From contig NZ_CP015164.1 in the NCBI RefSeq assembly GCF_001766235.1, positions 1,206,501 through 1,270,500 of the forward strand: a DNA stretch of 64,000 bases, written 5' to 3'. Of the stretch, positions 18,586 to 28,273 are shown in pieces; position 1 is the stretch's first letter; the number at the start of each line of letters is the position of its first letter. The notes below the pieces were generated by a model. It ran no database searches. It saw only the letters and a program-made list of their open reading frames with translations, and had not been told where the DNA came from. Origin of the DNA: Acetobacter ascendens (lineage in GTDB: Bacteria; Pseudomonadota; Alphaproteobacteria; Acetobacterales; Acetobacteraceae). A program made the position numbers and the translations under genes.

Positions 18586-20208
18586 TCATTCATGAAGTCC
18601 CGGAGCTTCACGTCCGGTTCGGGCAACGTATTCTGTATATCCACCATCGTAGCGATGAAGCCCTTCTGGAGTAAGTTCCAGAACTCGGTTGGAAAGAGCT
18701 GCTAGAAAGTGACGATCATGGGAAACAAAAAGCATTGTACCTTCATAGTCGGCCAAAGCTGTGATCAACATTTCCTTGGTAGCGATATCAAGATGGTTCG
18801 TTGGTTCATCAAGCACCAGAAAGTTCGGTGGATCGAACAACATCAGAGCCAAAACCAAACGTGCTTTTTCACCCCCGGAAAGAACGCGGCATAGTTTATC
18901 AATATCGTCACCAGAAAAGCCAAAACTGCCCGCCAATGAACGTAGTGATCCTTGAGATGCAAGCGGGAAAGCATCGTTCAGGGTTTCAAAAATAGTACGG
19001 CCACCATCCAACAAATCCATGGCATGCTGCGCAAAATATCCCATTTTGACGCTACCACCGAGGGTAACCGTACCAGCATCCGGTTCTGTGCTTCCGGTAA
19101 CAAGCTTCAACAGAGTTGATTTCCCTGCCCCGTTGATACCCAGCACGCAGCAGCGCTCTTGCCGGCGGATCAACAGATCAAGGTTTTTATAAATCACCCG
19201 GCTACCATATGCTTTATCCACGCCACGCAAATTAACAACAGCATCACCTGAGCGTGGAGCCGGAGGAAAAGTGAAGGAAAGCGTTTGGCGGCGTTTTGGA
19301 GGCTCAATACGATCAATTTTATCTAATTTCTTAACGCGGCTCTGCACTTGTGCTGCATGAGAAGCGCGCGCCTTGAAACGCTCAATAAACGCCACTTCCT
19401 TAGTCAGCATGGCCTGTTGACGCTCAAACTGAGCCTGCTGCTGCTTTTCGTTTAAGGCGCATTGCTGTTCATAAAACTCGTAATCACCTGAAAAACTGGT
19501 CAGCACACCGCCATCAATTTCAATTACTTTATTGATAACGCGGTTCATGAAGGCTCGGTCATGTGATGTCATCAGCAAGGCACCATCATAACCAGCCAGA
19601 AATTGCTCCAGCCAGATCAAGCTTTCCAAATCAAGATGGTTGCTCGGCTCATCCAGCAGCATGACGTCTGGCTTCATCAACAAGATACGCCCAAGTGCTA
19701 CACGCATTTTCCACCCGCCAGACAGACGGCCCACATCTCCATCCATCATTTCCTGGCTAAAGCCCAGCCCGTGCAAAACTTCACGCGCGCGGCCATCTAG
19801 CGCATAGCCGCCCAATTCCTCAAAACGCCCTTGCACTTCGCCAAATCGTTCCAGAATGGTGTCGAGTTCATCCAAACGTTCTGGATCTGCCAACGCAGCT
19901 TCTAGCTCGGCCAGTTCAGCCCCAACCTCAGCAACGGGGCCAGCACCGTTCATAACCTCTGCCACGGCGCTGCGGCCTGCCATCTCCCCTACATCCTGAT
20001 TGAAGAAACCGATGGTAATGCCACGATCAATCAGAACATTCCCATCGTCGGGTTCTTCCTCTCCTGTAATAAGGCGAAACAGCGTTGTCTTACCTGCACC
20101 ATTTGGCCCAACAAGCCCGATTTTCTCACCTTTTTGGAGCGAAGCTGAGGCATCGACAAAAATGACGCGATGGCCATTATACTTGCTGATAGTGTCAAGA
20201 CGGATCAT
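18586..20208 (-). CDS. ABC-F subfamily ATPase (YbiT-like)
   Basis: 540 residues with two ATPase domains and no membrane segments. Domain 1: GPNGAGKTTLF (from residue 34), LSGGWKMRVAL, MLLDEPSNHLD. Domain 2: GINGAGKSTLLK, LSGGEKARLVLALM, LVLDEPTNHLD. Between them lies a charged helical linker (about 240-300) that enters the ribosomal E-site region in this subfamily. ABC-F proteins act on ribosomes in translation quality control or antibiotic protection. Nothing here points to a resistance role; a YbiT/Uup-type housekeeping role is likelier. Single gene. Confidence 0.88.
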   Translation of the reverse strand: MIRLDTISKYNGHRVIFVDASASLQKGEKIGLVGPNGAGKTTLFRLITGEEEPDDGNVLIDRGITIGFFNQDVGEMAGRSAVAEVMNGAGPVAEVGAELAELEAALADPERLDELDTILERFGEVQGRFEELGGYALDGRAREVLHGLGFSQEMMDGDVGRLSGGWKMRVALGRILLMKPDVMLLDEPSNHLDLESLIWLEQFLAGYDGALLMTSHDRAFMNRVINKVIEIDGGVLTSFSGDYEFYEQQCALNEKQQQAQFERQQAMLTKEVAFIERFKARASHAAQVQSRVKKLDKIDRIEPPKRRQTLSFTFPPAPRSGDAVVNLRGVDKAYGSRVIYKNLDLLIRRQERCCVLGINGAGKSTLLKLVTGSTEPDAGTVTLGGSVKMGYFAQHAMDLLDGGRTIFETLNDAFPLASQGSLRSLAGSFGFSGDDIDKLCRVLSGGEKARLVLALMLFDPPNFLVLDEPTNHLDIATKEMLITALADYEGTMLFVSHDRHFLAALSNRVLELTPEGLHRYDGGYTEYVARTGREAPGLHE

Positions 20209-20360
20209 GGGGCCTCAGATAACTAAAGGGAATAAGCAAAACCGGAGGCCCCTTATTGCGTAACCCTTGCTGACCGTAAATAGGAAAGCCTAAATTTACA
20301 TGTGAAGCTGGCGTAATCTTGCGTAACCTGATTTTATTATCAAAAATATTAATATAAAAA

Positions 20361-20390
20361 TGCAAGATATTCCAAGAAGAATATCTTGCA
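20361..20390 (-). terminator. Rho-independent terminator of the LysR gene
   Basis: TGCAAGATATTC (20361-20372) and GAATATCTTGCA (20379-20390) form a perfect 12-bp stem with a 6-base loop, 22 bases past the LysR stop. On the minus strand it is followed by TTTTTATATT, a good U-tract. Confidence 0.8.
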
Positions 20391-20412
20391 CAAACAATGA
20401 ATGTATATTTTG

Positions 20413-21018
20413 TTAAATTGTTTTTGTTATTTTGTTAACTATAAAATCACTCGCATATTGCGCTGCTGCGCTCAGTTGCGTGTCCTGTAAATAGACCATT
20501 CCTACCTCTAACTGCATCTCAGGCAAAAATCGTAACTTTGTTTCGGGATCAATAATATCTCGACCAAGCTCCTTGAGCATTGTCAAAGGTAGCAGGGTAA
20601 ATGCATCTGCAAGAGCTACTATCCTTTCCCCCCCCACAACAGAATTTATTTCGATACGTCGCGAAGGAAGAGAAAGCCCTCTTGCAGCCAAAACACTATC
20701 AAACCGATCTCTCATGGCCATGCCGGATATAGGAATAACCCATATTCCAGCAGAAAATTCCTCCCATTTTTCAAGAACATCAAGGATTGAAAAAGTTTCT
20801 TTTGTTGTTGCAACAACATATTGTTCCGTACCCAATTTCTGGATACCAAAACGCTGATTTGGCGGAATATCTGCAAGATTTACAAAAACAAAATCATAGT
20901 GGTTCGCGGCCAATCCAGACAAAAGCTGCTGGCGCGATGCATATTCAAGTGTCAAATTCAGGCTGGGATGTGTCTTTTTTATTTTGGCAACGCTTCTTAC
21001 AATTGGGTCCTGCAACAA
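20413..21018 (-). pseudogene. LysR-family regulator, 3' fragment
   Basis: About 200 C-terminal residues forming the LysR effector-binding domain (LNLTLEYASRQQLLSGLAANHYDFVFV, VVGGERIVALADAFTLLP). The DNA-binding half is at 25613-25916. Removing the 4,594-bp IS composite and one copy of the ACAA repeat rejoins the halves in frame (FQATL + LQDPIV) to give a 301-residue regulator. It is divergent from the Hint-domain gene at 26204, the usual position of a LysR target. Confidence 0.82.
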
Positions 21019-21112
21019 CGCGGAAATCTCACGGAAGGGTTGTACATCGGGTTAGATTATGAAAAAGTCTATTTTGTGTAAAAGAATTTTTCATAAGCTA
21101 TAAGAAAACCCG

Positions 21113-22498
21113 ATGCAGACAGAGTGTAGCGCAGGCGTGTATGAGTTTCCAGCCTCCTGTGGACGGCGTGTTGTGGCCCGTTTTGACGGGGGTCGCATGA
21201 GTTCGGATGGGGGCGTCATTCTGGTGAAGCAGGCTGATGACATTCTGGGTCTCAGCCGCCGCTTTGCTGCCTGTTTTCGCGATAAGCGGCATCCTGCCTT
21301 TGTGGAATACCGGGTTGAAGACCTTGTCCGTCAGCGGATCATGGGCCTGGCACTGGGCTATGAAGATCTCAATGATCACGATGCCCTGCGGCATGATCTG
21401 ATCTTTGGTCTGGCCTCGGGCCGTCTGTCAGGAGGCCGGGCAAACTGCGCAGCATTGGCTGGCAAATCCACGCTGAACCGGCTAGAGCGCAGTGGGCAGC
21501 AGGCAGATCGTTACTGCCGCATCATTGCTGATCATGAGGCCCTGGCTACCCTGTTCGTGACGCTTTTCATGGACCAGCATGAGCGCGCACCCGCCCGGAT
21601 CGTTCTGGATGTGGATGCCACCGATGACCGTATCCATGGCCATCAGGAAGGCCGGGCCTTTCATGGATATTACGGCCATAACTGCTATCTTCCCCTGTAT
21701 GTCTTCTGCGGGGACCATCTCCTCAGCGCTACCCTGCGCACGGCAGACAGGGACCCGAGGAAGGAAGCACTGGCAGACATCCGCCGGATCGTGGAGCAGA
21801 TCAGGAGCCGCTGGCCCCGGGTGCGTATCCTGGTGCGTGGGGACAGCGGTTTCGCCCGGGACAGTCTGATGACATGGTGCGAAGACAACCACGTTGACTT
21901 CCTGTTCGGGCTTGCAGGCAACACCCGCCTGTATGACCGGATTGCCTCTTTGTCCGCTGAGGTTCGTGACGAAGCCGCCACGACAGGCAAAGCGGCGCGC
22001 GGCTTTGCCTCCTTTGACTGGATCACAAAGGACAGCTGGACGCGCCGCAGGCGGGTCGTGGCCAAGGCCGAATGGCGCCACGGCAACCGCTATCATCGCT
22101 TTATTGTCACCACGCTACCGCAGGGAATGTCCGACCCCCGCCATCTCTACGAACAGATTTACTGCGCACGCGGGGATATGGAAAACCGCATCAAGGAATG
22201 CCAGATGGATCTGTTCTCAGACAGGACCTCGTCCCACACCATCCGGGCCAACCAGCTCCGGCTGTGGTTCTCGGCCGCAGCCTATGTCCTGCTGACCGCT
22301 CTGCAAAGACTGGCCCTTGGCCAGACCAGCCTGGAGACGGCGACCTGTGGCACCATACGCGCACGACTGCTCAAAATCGCGACACGTGTAACGCTCAGCG
22401 TCCGTCGGATTGTCCTGTCCATGCCGGACATGTTCCCCTGTCAGCATGAATTCGCCCTCGCTCATGCACGATTGCGAAGGCTCCGGCAGGCCATCTGA
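21113..22498 (+). CDS. IS1380-family transposase, copy 3
   Basis: 461 residues, intact frame. Allele: DLIFGLASG, SGQQADR, FMDQHERA, TTGKAARG, RHPAFVEY. The gene is complete but the element can hardly move, because its right terminal repeat is displaced by 2.9 kb. Confidence 0.9.
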   Translation: MQTECSAGVYEFPASCGRRVVARFDGGRMSSDGGVILVKQADDILGLSRRFAACFRDKRHPAFVEYRVEDLVRQRIMGLALGYEDLNDHDALRHDLIFGLASGRLSGGRANCAALAGKSTLNRLERSGQQADRYCRIIADHEALATLFVTLFMDQHERAPARIVLDVDATDDRIHGHQEGRAFHGYYGHNCYLPLYVFCGDHLLSATLRTADRDPRKEALADIRRIVEQIRSRWPRVRILVRGDSGFARDSLMTWCEDNHVDFLFGLAGNTRLYDRIASLSAEVRDEAATTGKAARGFASFDWITKDSWTRRRRVVAKAEWRHGNRYHRFIVTTLPQGMSDPRHLYEQIYCARGDMENRIKECQMDLFSDRTSSHTIRANQLRLWFSAAAYVLLTALQRLALGQTSLETATCGTIRARLLKIATRVTLSVRRIVLSMPDMFPCQHEFALAHARLRRLRQAI

Positions 22499-22675
22499 AG
22501 AAACAGACAGTGCACAGACCACATAGCTTCCACCAACACTGCCTTCTCAGGCCGTGACACCCTCACTGCGTTCAGAACCCGCCGCCAGAAGCAGAATATC
22601 GTCAATATTCCAGATCGGGCTCCTGTGGGATGACTGAACTCTACAAAATGACCTGAAATTGCCTCAAGTGTGAGA

Positions 22676-24048
22676 TGGGGTGGTTGCCGTCCTCCCCGCA
22701 CGGCATCGCAATGTGCCAGAATGGTCGTTGGAAGAAACGACTGCGCGAAAGGACGGCAGATGAAGGATACAGTGATAGGCGTTGATCTGGCAAAGAACAT
22801 TTTCCAGGTTCATGTAGCTTCGCGTGCGGGCGAGGTGATGTTTCGCAAAAAGCTGCGTCGTCAGCAGTTTATGCAGTTCATGGCCACGCAGCCGCCTGCT
22901 CTGGTCGTTCTTGAAGCGTGCGGGAGCGCGCATTACTGGGCTCGCGAACTGGCAGGAGCTGGTCACGAGGTCAGACTGATCGCTCCGCAGTATGTGAAGC
23001 CTTTCGTGAAGCGCCAGAAGAACGATGCTGCTGATGCGGAAGCGATCGTCATTGCGGCCCGTCAGCCGGAAATGCGCTTTGTCGAACCACGCACTGAAGC
23101 GCAGCAGGCGCGTGGCGTTCTTTTCCGGGCCCGGCAGCGTCTGGTGCACCAGCGCACGGAACTGGTGAATGCCCTGCGTGCCGTTCTGTATGAATTCGGT
23201 CTCGTCGTGCCACAGGGGATTGCGCATATCAGACACATTGAAGCATTGCTGGATGAGGCGGTTCTGCCAGAGGCTGTGAAGCAGGAATGCCTTGATCTGC
23301 TGCGACAGATTTCGGAGCAGAGTGTGCGGATTGATGTCAGAACAAAGAAGATCAGGATGCTTGCCCAGGAAAGTGAAAACACCTGCAGATTGCAGAGCAT
23401 GCCTGGAGTGGGTCCTCTGACCGCTCTTGCGATTGAAGCTTTTGCGCCTGACCTGCAGAGCTTCCGGCGCGGGCGCGACTTTGCTGCGTGGCTGGGGCTG
23501 GTGCCCCGTCAGTTCTCATCTGGCGGAAAGGAAAGGCTGGGGAAGATATCAAAAGCCGGGCAGGCTGATATCCGCAGGCTTCTCATCATGGGCGCCATGA
23601 CCCAGGTGAACTGGGCCAGCCGTAAGGCCCCTGCACCGGGAAGCTGGCTGGCACGGATGCTGGCCCGCAAGCCCCGTATGCTGGTAGCCATTGCGCTGGC
23701 CAACAGGATGGCACGAGCCATCTGGGCCATGGCAACAAAACAGGAGGATTATCGGGATCCGGCCCTGTCCGTGGCAGCCTGAGCGATGGCTCGGCTCCCG
23801 CGGATGGAACCGGTAGGGGTGTGAGAGGGCGATGACCTGAATGGGCGCATGATCGTCTGATCCGGATCGGAAAAACCAGTGGATTTCTCTGTGCTTTAAA
23901 GCACGCCTGTGAGATTTGGATCTGATCCGCTGATCACCATACTGGCCAGTGGCTTCTGAAAGGCCACATCAACAGGCCTTACAGAAGACCGCACACGATC
24001 ACACGTCAATATGGGTCAGAAAACTCTTGCATAACGGACGGCAACCAT
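22676..24048 (+). mobile_element. IS110-family element, 370-codon type, copy 1
   Basis: Bounded by 11-bp subterminal inverted repeats, GGTTGCCGTCC (22682-22692) and GGACGGCAACC (24036-24046), the arrangement of the IS1111 group. About 80 bp lie upstream of the transposase and about 265 bp of noncoding DNA lie downstream, where IS1111-type elements encode their bridge RNA. It joins the IS110-358 element tail to tail at about 24048. Confidence 0.8.
22760..23782 (+). CDS. IS110-family DEDD transposase (370-type)
   Basis: 340 residues from the ATG of MKDTVIGVDLAKNIFQVH, which carries the first Asp of the RuvC-like DEDD domain. Next come EACGSAHYWAREL and KNDAADAEAI (second and third acidic sites), a helical linker, and the C-terminal Tnp20 domain with MPGVGPLTALAIEAF and FAAWLGLVPRQFSSGGKERLG, including the serine used for recombination. 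Start at 22760 chosen because the conserved domain begins there; an ATG at 22670 lies in IS1380 DNA. Confidence 0.88.
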   Translation: MKDTVIGVDLAKNIFQVHVASRAGEVMFRKKLRRQQFMQFMATQPPALVVLEACGSAHYWARELAGAGHEVRLIAPQYVKPFVKRQKNDAADAEAIVIAARQPEMRFVEPRTEAQQARGVLFRARQRLVHQRTELVNALRAVLYEFGLVVPQGIAHIRHIEALLDEAVLPEAVKQECLDLLRQISEQSVRIDVRTKKIRMLAQESENTCRLQSMPGVGPLTALAIEAFAPDLQSFRRGRDFAAWLGLVPRQFSSGGKERLGKISKAGQADIRRLLIMGAMTQVNWASRKAPAPGSWLARMLARKPRMLVAIALANRMARAIWAMATKQEDYRDPALSVAA

Positions 24049-24352
24049 ATGTGGACGGCTCCCCCTTGCAAGGGGCTAGGCAAGAAAATGATCGGATCTT
24101 TGCTTCCATATGTCCGGCCTGTTGATGCGGCCATAGGGTCGCTGGCCAAGATGGCTTCCGCAGCGTGAGCCCCAAACACAGAAGCGGTCTTTGATGACCA
24201 TATGTGGACGGCTCCCCCTTGCAAGGGGCTAGGCAAGAAAATGATCGGATCTTTGCTTCCATATGTCCGGCCTGTTGATGCGGCCATAGGGTCGCTGGCC
24301 AAGATGGCTTCCGCAGCGTGAGCCCCAAACACAGAAGCGGTCTTTGATGACC
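24047..24352 (-). repeat. 153-bp tandem duplication of the IS110-358 right end
   Basis: Two consecutive copies (24047-24199 and 24200-24352) of the segment that ends the IS110-358 element, including its right subterminal repeat GTGGACGGCTCC at 24051-24062 and again at 24204-24215. The other two copies of the IS110 pair in this window (34.4-34.6 kb and 50.5-50.6 kb) have a single unit. Confidence 0.85.
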
Positions 24353-25604
24353 ACTGGTTGCCACGGGTTTTCTCACGCCATGGATCGATCGATCACACCA
24401 TCTGCTCTATTACTTGCAAGCCACGACCTCAGCTCGGCACGAGAGCGTCAAATGTCAGCGCATCGTGCCAGGCTAAGCTCAAACAGCAGCTGCGCCGGGT
24501 TGCTGCAGAAGGCGCTTATAGTGTTCGCCGCTGACCATCAGTTTCCAGGCAATCCGCGCAATCTTATTGGCAAGGGCCACCGCTGCGAGTTTCGGTTTTT
24601 TGCGCTCCAGCAATTCACGTAACCAAGATGAGGCATTCTTCCCATTGGTCCGCCGGGCATGCGACACGACTGCGGTCGCGCCAACCACCAGCGTGCTTCG
24701 CAAGACCTCATCGCCAGCGCGTGTGATTCTGCCAAGCCTTGTTTTTCCACCGGTTGAGTGATCCCTGGGCGTCAATCCGATCCAGGCCGCAAAGGCTCGA
24801 CCCGATTTGAACAGATGCGGATCAGGCGTTTTCATCATCAGCAGCGCTGCGCCGATCGGGCCAACGCCCGGAATTTTCGCAAGACGCTGACTGCATTCGT
24901 TGGCGCGGTGCCATGCCATCACCTTGCCCTCAAGCTGTTCGATTTCACCTTGCAATTCAGCATATTCCTTTGCGTGAAGGGCAAACAACTCGCGCGTCAA
25001 TGTGGGCAGGCTTTCGTCCGCAGCGATCCGATCAAGGAGTGCCTCAATCCGGCACATGCCTTTGGGCGCCGTGATCCCAAACTCGGCAGCATATCCCCGG
25101 ATCGTATTGGCGAGCTGTGTGCGGTTCCGGATAAGTCGTGCCCGCATTCCAATCAGCATCAACGCTGCCTGCTCTTCCTCGCTCTTGAGCGGGACGAACC
25201 GCATTGTAGGCCGACTCATCGCTTCACAGAGGGCTTCCGCGTCGGCGGCATCGTTTTTCCCGCGCTTGACATAAGGCTTCACGAGCTGCGGCGCGATCAG
25301 CTTCACTGTGTGTCCCAGACACGAGAGCACCCGCCCCCAGTAATGGGAGGCGCCACAGGCCTCAATCGCGATTTCAATCGGGGGCAGTTTCTCAAAAAAC
25401 TTTACCATCTCCCGGCGGGATAGCTTCCTGCGCAAAACAGGCTGCTCCTTCGCGTTTACACCGTGCAATTGGAAAACACTTTTTGACGTGTCCATGCCAA
25501 TACGGATAATTTGTTCCATGGGTGGCCTCCTCTGTGAATTCTGCAACGACTTCACCTTGGCACATCGCGATGCCGTTGGGAGCCGTCCACCCCATCACAG
25601 AAGA
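24049..25604 (-). mobile_element. IS110-family element, 358-codon type, copy 1
   Basis: Left subterminal repeat GGAGCCGTCCAC (plus strand 25579-25590) and right repeat GTGGACGGCTCC (24051-24062, duplicated at 24204-24215). The long noncoding stretch downstream of the transposase (24051-24478) includes the duplicated 153-bp unit. Junction with IS1380 shares AGA on both sides, so the exact end may shift by three bases. Confidence 0.8.
24479..25519 (-). CDS. IS110-family DEDD transposase (358-type)
   Basis: 346 residues from MEQIIRIGMDTSKSVFQLHG. RuvC-like acidic sites are in the opening GMDTSK, in IEACGASHYWGRVL and in KNDAADAEALCEAM; the C-terminal Tnp20 domain has KIPGVGPIGAALLMM and AAWIGLTPRDHSTGGKTRLG with the catalytic serine. 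Identical in this window to the copies at 33283 and 49324 except for one Thr/Met change near residue 150 in the last. Confidence 0.88.
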   Translation of the reverse strand: MEQIIRIGMDTSKSVFQLHGVNAKEQPVLRRKLSRREMVKFFEKLPPIEIAIEACGASHYWGRVLSCLGHTVKLIAPQLVKPYVKRGKNDAADAEALCEAMSRPTMRFVPLKSEEEQAALMLIGMRARLIRNRTQLANTIRGYAAEFGITAPKGMCRIEALLDRIAADESLPTLTRELFALHAKEYAELQGEIEQLEGKVMAWHRANECSQRLAKIPGVGPIGAALLMMKTPDPHLFKSGRAFAAWIGLTPRDHSTGGKTRLGRITRAGDEVLRSTLVVGATAVVSHARRTNGKNASSWLRELLERKKPKLAAVALANKIARIAWKLMVSGEHYKRLLQQPGAAAV

Positions 25605-25612
25605 AATCCGCG

Positions 25613-25916
25613 ACAATGTTGCTTGAAAGCCAATTCTTACACTTCCATGAAAACTTTCTTCATACAGCATAATGTCGGCTGTAAGGTTTTTGAGTTCGGA
25701 ATCAATTCTTCTGCCTGCAATAATAAAGCGTTCACAAATAGGATCTGGAATCAGACCTCCTTTGTTTCTAATAAAAAGTTTCATACCCAGAATATTTTCT
25801 AATTCCAGGCAAGATTTTGAAACAGCAGCTGGCGTGATATTAAGACGCTCTGCAGCCAGGCGAATGCTTTTGGTTGCAACCAGCATTTCTACCAGCCGAA
25901 AATGGCGTAATTTCAT
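25613..25916 (-). pseudogene. LysR-family regulator, 5' fragment
   Basis: Winged-helix DNA-binding half: MKLRHFRLVEMLVATKSIRLAAERLNITPAAVSKSCLELENILG matches the LysR HTH consensus, followed by the linker and the first strand of the effector domain (GSVRIGFQATL). Start chosen at 25916 by alignment with the family; ATGs at 25955 and 25976 are possible. The rest is at 20413-21018. Confidence 0.8.
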
Positions 25917-26203
25917 ATGTATGCGTAGGTCAGGCAGTTTAGCCACCTTCATCATTCCAGCGGAATCCCTTATCAAGGTTAAAATTTAGCATACCAGACA
26001 TATAAATTTATTTTAAGCTGTCGTTTTGAAAAAACCAAACCGTTGATGGATGACAACTTTTTTTCAATTTCTGTTTGTTAGCAAACCCTCTACATTTACC
26101 ATTGTGAAGAGTTTAACCATCCGCTGTCCTTATTGATTCCGCAGATGGAAGCTTCACCCACAACAGACAATTTGTTTGAATAATCTTTAAGGAAATAACC
26201 CGA

Positions 26204-26762
26204 ATGACAGGCGTTACAAGCGGCGTATTATGGATTGATGGGGCCGTAGGTGGGCAAGGCACCATCCCGTCAGGTCCAAATAATACATATTATGGGGATA
26301 CTTTTTCGTCTGTCATTATTGAGGCTGGCGGTTCGTGGACAGGCACCCACATCATCGATAGTGGCGCCTCCGTTACTGTATATAATAATGGTATCATTAG
26401 TGGTGGTGCCGTTCTTAACGGCGGCTCCATCGTTTCGTATAATAATGTCTCGGGTGGTTTAACTTTTAACTGGGGTTCTGCCGGGGGCCGTCTGGAGTTA
26501 AAAAGCGGCGCCATTGATCGTAGTGAATCCCCTTTAGCCGGCAGTGCCTCTATTATCGTTGATGATGGCGCCAGCCTTTCCAACGTGGTTTTGCAGTCTG
26601 GAAACAGCTTACTCATTAGCGGTGGCGGCAGCCTCACCAGCGCGACAATCAATACCGGTGCGACAGCAACGTTTTCAGCCGGCGCCAGCGAAACCAAAGT
26701 TACGCTTAATGGTGGGACGATTAGCGCCTACAACTCCCCTCCACATTTTATGTGGGGTTCTA
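26204..26762 (+). pseudogene. Hint-domain repeat protein, part 1 (N-terminus)
   Basis: First 186 or so residues, glycine/serine/threonine-rich and built of strand-loop-strand repeats (VIIEAGGSWTGTHIIDSGASVTVYNNG type) like the passenger region of AIDA-type adhesins. AAGGAAATAACC precedes the ATG. No classical signal peptide is visible. It continues at 27629 and 29329; removing both insertion sequences restores one 874-residue frame. The divergent LysR gene probably controlled it. Confidence 0.75.
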
Positions 26763-27626
26763 CGGCGTGTCGTCAGTTAAGCCCTGAGAGTGGCACGTGA
26801 GGGTTGTACTTTGTGTCTGCGTGTGCTGACTGTTTTCCCGTTTTTTTGGGGAGACAGACAGATGCGGCGCTATAGTTTACGCGATGACCAGTGGGAGCGG
26901 ATAAAGGATCTTCTTCCTGGTCGAGAAGGCTATGTCGGCGGCACTGCGGTGAACAACCGTCTGTTCGTGGAGGCGGTGCTGTATCGCTATCGCGCGGGTA
27001 TTCCATGGCGCGACCTTCCTGCCCGTTTCGGTGACTGGAAAAACGTGCACCGGCGTCTGCGCCGCTGGTGTGAAAGCGGCGTCATCGAACGGATATTTCG
27101 TTATCTGGCCGCTGATTACGACAACGAATACATGATGATCGACAGCACAATTGTCCGAGCGCATCAGCATAGTGCCGGAGCTCTCAAAAAAGGGGCACGG
27201 ATCAGGCCATCGGACGATCACGAGGCGGGCTAACTACAAAGATCCATGCCATCTGCGACGCTCTGGGCAATCCAGTGGAACTCGGCATCACACCGGGACA
27301 GGATGCCGATATCACCCAGGCAGAACCACTTCTGGAAAACATCGAACCGGATGCTTTCCTTGCGGACAAGGCGTATGACGCGGACAGGTTGATCGATCGG
27401 CTGATACAGCGCGGGATTACCCCGGTCATCCCGCCAAAACGCAACAGAACGACACGACGGAAAACCGATTTTTCTCTCTACCGCGAACGGAACCTTGTTG
27501 AGAGGTTCTTCAATAAACTCAAGCAGTTTCGCGCTATCGCAACCCGCTACGATAAACTGAAATCGACCTTCCTCGCAGCCGTGCAGTTCGCCTCAATCAT
27601 CATCCTGCTTAACTGACGACACGCCG
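26763..27626 (+). mobile_element. IS5-family (two-frame) element type B, copy 1
   Basis: 864 bp with perfect 20-bp terminal repeats (CGGCGTGTCGTCAGTTAAGC and its complement) and TA on both flanks (26761-26762, 27627-27628). Inserted in frame-disrupting position in the Hint-domain gene. Confidence 0.9.
26862..27616 (+). CDS. IS5-family transposase made by -1 frameshift (type B)
   Basis: First frame (MRRYSLRDDQWERIKDLLPG to DDHEAG, ends 27233) holds the first Asp in MMIDSTIVRAHQHSAG. A -1 shift at the AAAAAAG near 27187 gives KRGTDQAIGRSRGGLTTKIHA and continues to 27616 with FLADKAYDADRL (second Asp) and YRERNLVERFFNKLKQFR (Glu). This is the normal programmed arrangement of the IS427 group, not decay. 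Confidence 0.85.
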
Positions 27627-27628
27627 TA

Positions 27629-28273
27629 GTGGCGGCACACTTGTTTTAGGAAGTGGTGCGTCAGACACAAACGAAACCCCCTTAGCCGGAAGCGCGACCA
27701 TTATCGTACAGTCTGGCGCACAGCTTTCAAATACCACTCTGCAATCTGGCAATAATCTTGCTATTCAAAGCGGCGGTGTTGCTACCAGCACTGTGGTTTC
27801 CAGCGGTGCTGGTGTAGGTGTAGGTGTTTACGGCTCGGCTTCTAACACAACTGTTAGTGGCGGCGGTGTTATAGAAATTACCTCCGGCGGCACAGCCACA
27901 GGCGGTACCATCAATGGTGGCTCTGCCTATGTTGATGCAAATGGTGTTCTGAACTCAGCGACAGTTGAAAACAGTGGCCTGGCAGTCGTGAGTGCTGGGG
28001 CTTCCGCCAACAATGTTACGGTGGAAACAAATGGTTCCCTCGCTGTAAACAGTGGTGCCGTTGCGTCCGGCACGATCGTGTCCAGCAATGGGGGGCTGGC
28101 TGTCGCTGGCACGGCTTCCAACACAACCGTTAATAACAGCGGTGTTATAGAAATTACCTCCGGCGGCACAGCCACAGGCACGACCGTTAATAGCGGTGGT
28201 AATGTTTATGCAGATGCCAACAGCATTCTGGGCACAACCACCGTTGCCAATGGCGGGCAGATCAGTGCTGCTA
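27629..28273 (+). pseudogene. Hint-domain repeat protein, part 2 (repeat region)
   Basis: About 215 residues of glycine-rich strand-loop-strand repeats, for example VIEITSGGTATGTTVNSGG and ASNTTVNNSGVIEITSGG, which recur with a period near 20 residues. Such repeats form beta-helices on secreted or surface proteins. Flanked by the IS5-type element and the IS630-type element. Confidence 0.78.

Larger units (their letters stand above)
21019..25612 (+). mobile_element. IS1380 copy 3 interrupted near its right end by an IS110 pair
   Basis: IS1380 runs from 21019 to 22675 (1,657 bp); its last eight bases, AATCCGCG, lie at 25605-25612. The two parts sum to exactly 1,665 bp. Between them sit two tail-to-tail IS110-family elements (22676-25604). 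ACAA flanks the whole block (21015-21018 and 25613-25616), so IS1380 entered the LysR gene first and the IS110 elements entered the IS1380 terminus later. Confidence 0.88.

Noticed and set aside
24047-24352. Two 153-bp repeats as a CRISPR or attachment site
   Set aside because: They are a duplication of an IS110 end, with the single-copy form present twice elsewhere in the window.
21015-25616. The 4.6-kb block as a composite transposon with cargo
   Set aside because: It contains only insertion-sequence DNA; the ACAA duplication and the 8-bp IS1380 end show nesting, not cargo capture.
26862-27616. Type B, D and F transposases as frameshift pseudogenes
   Set aside because: All show the two-frame layout with A-rich slip sites that is normal for the IS427 group, so I list them as frameshift-expressed genes.
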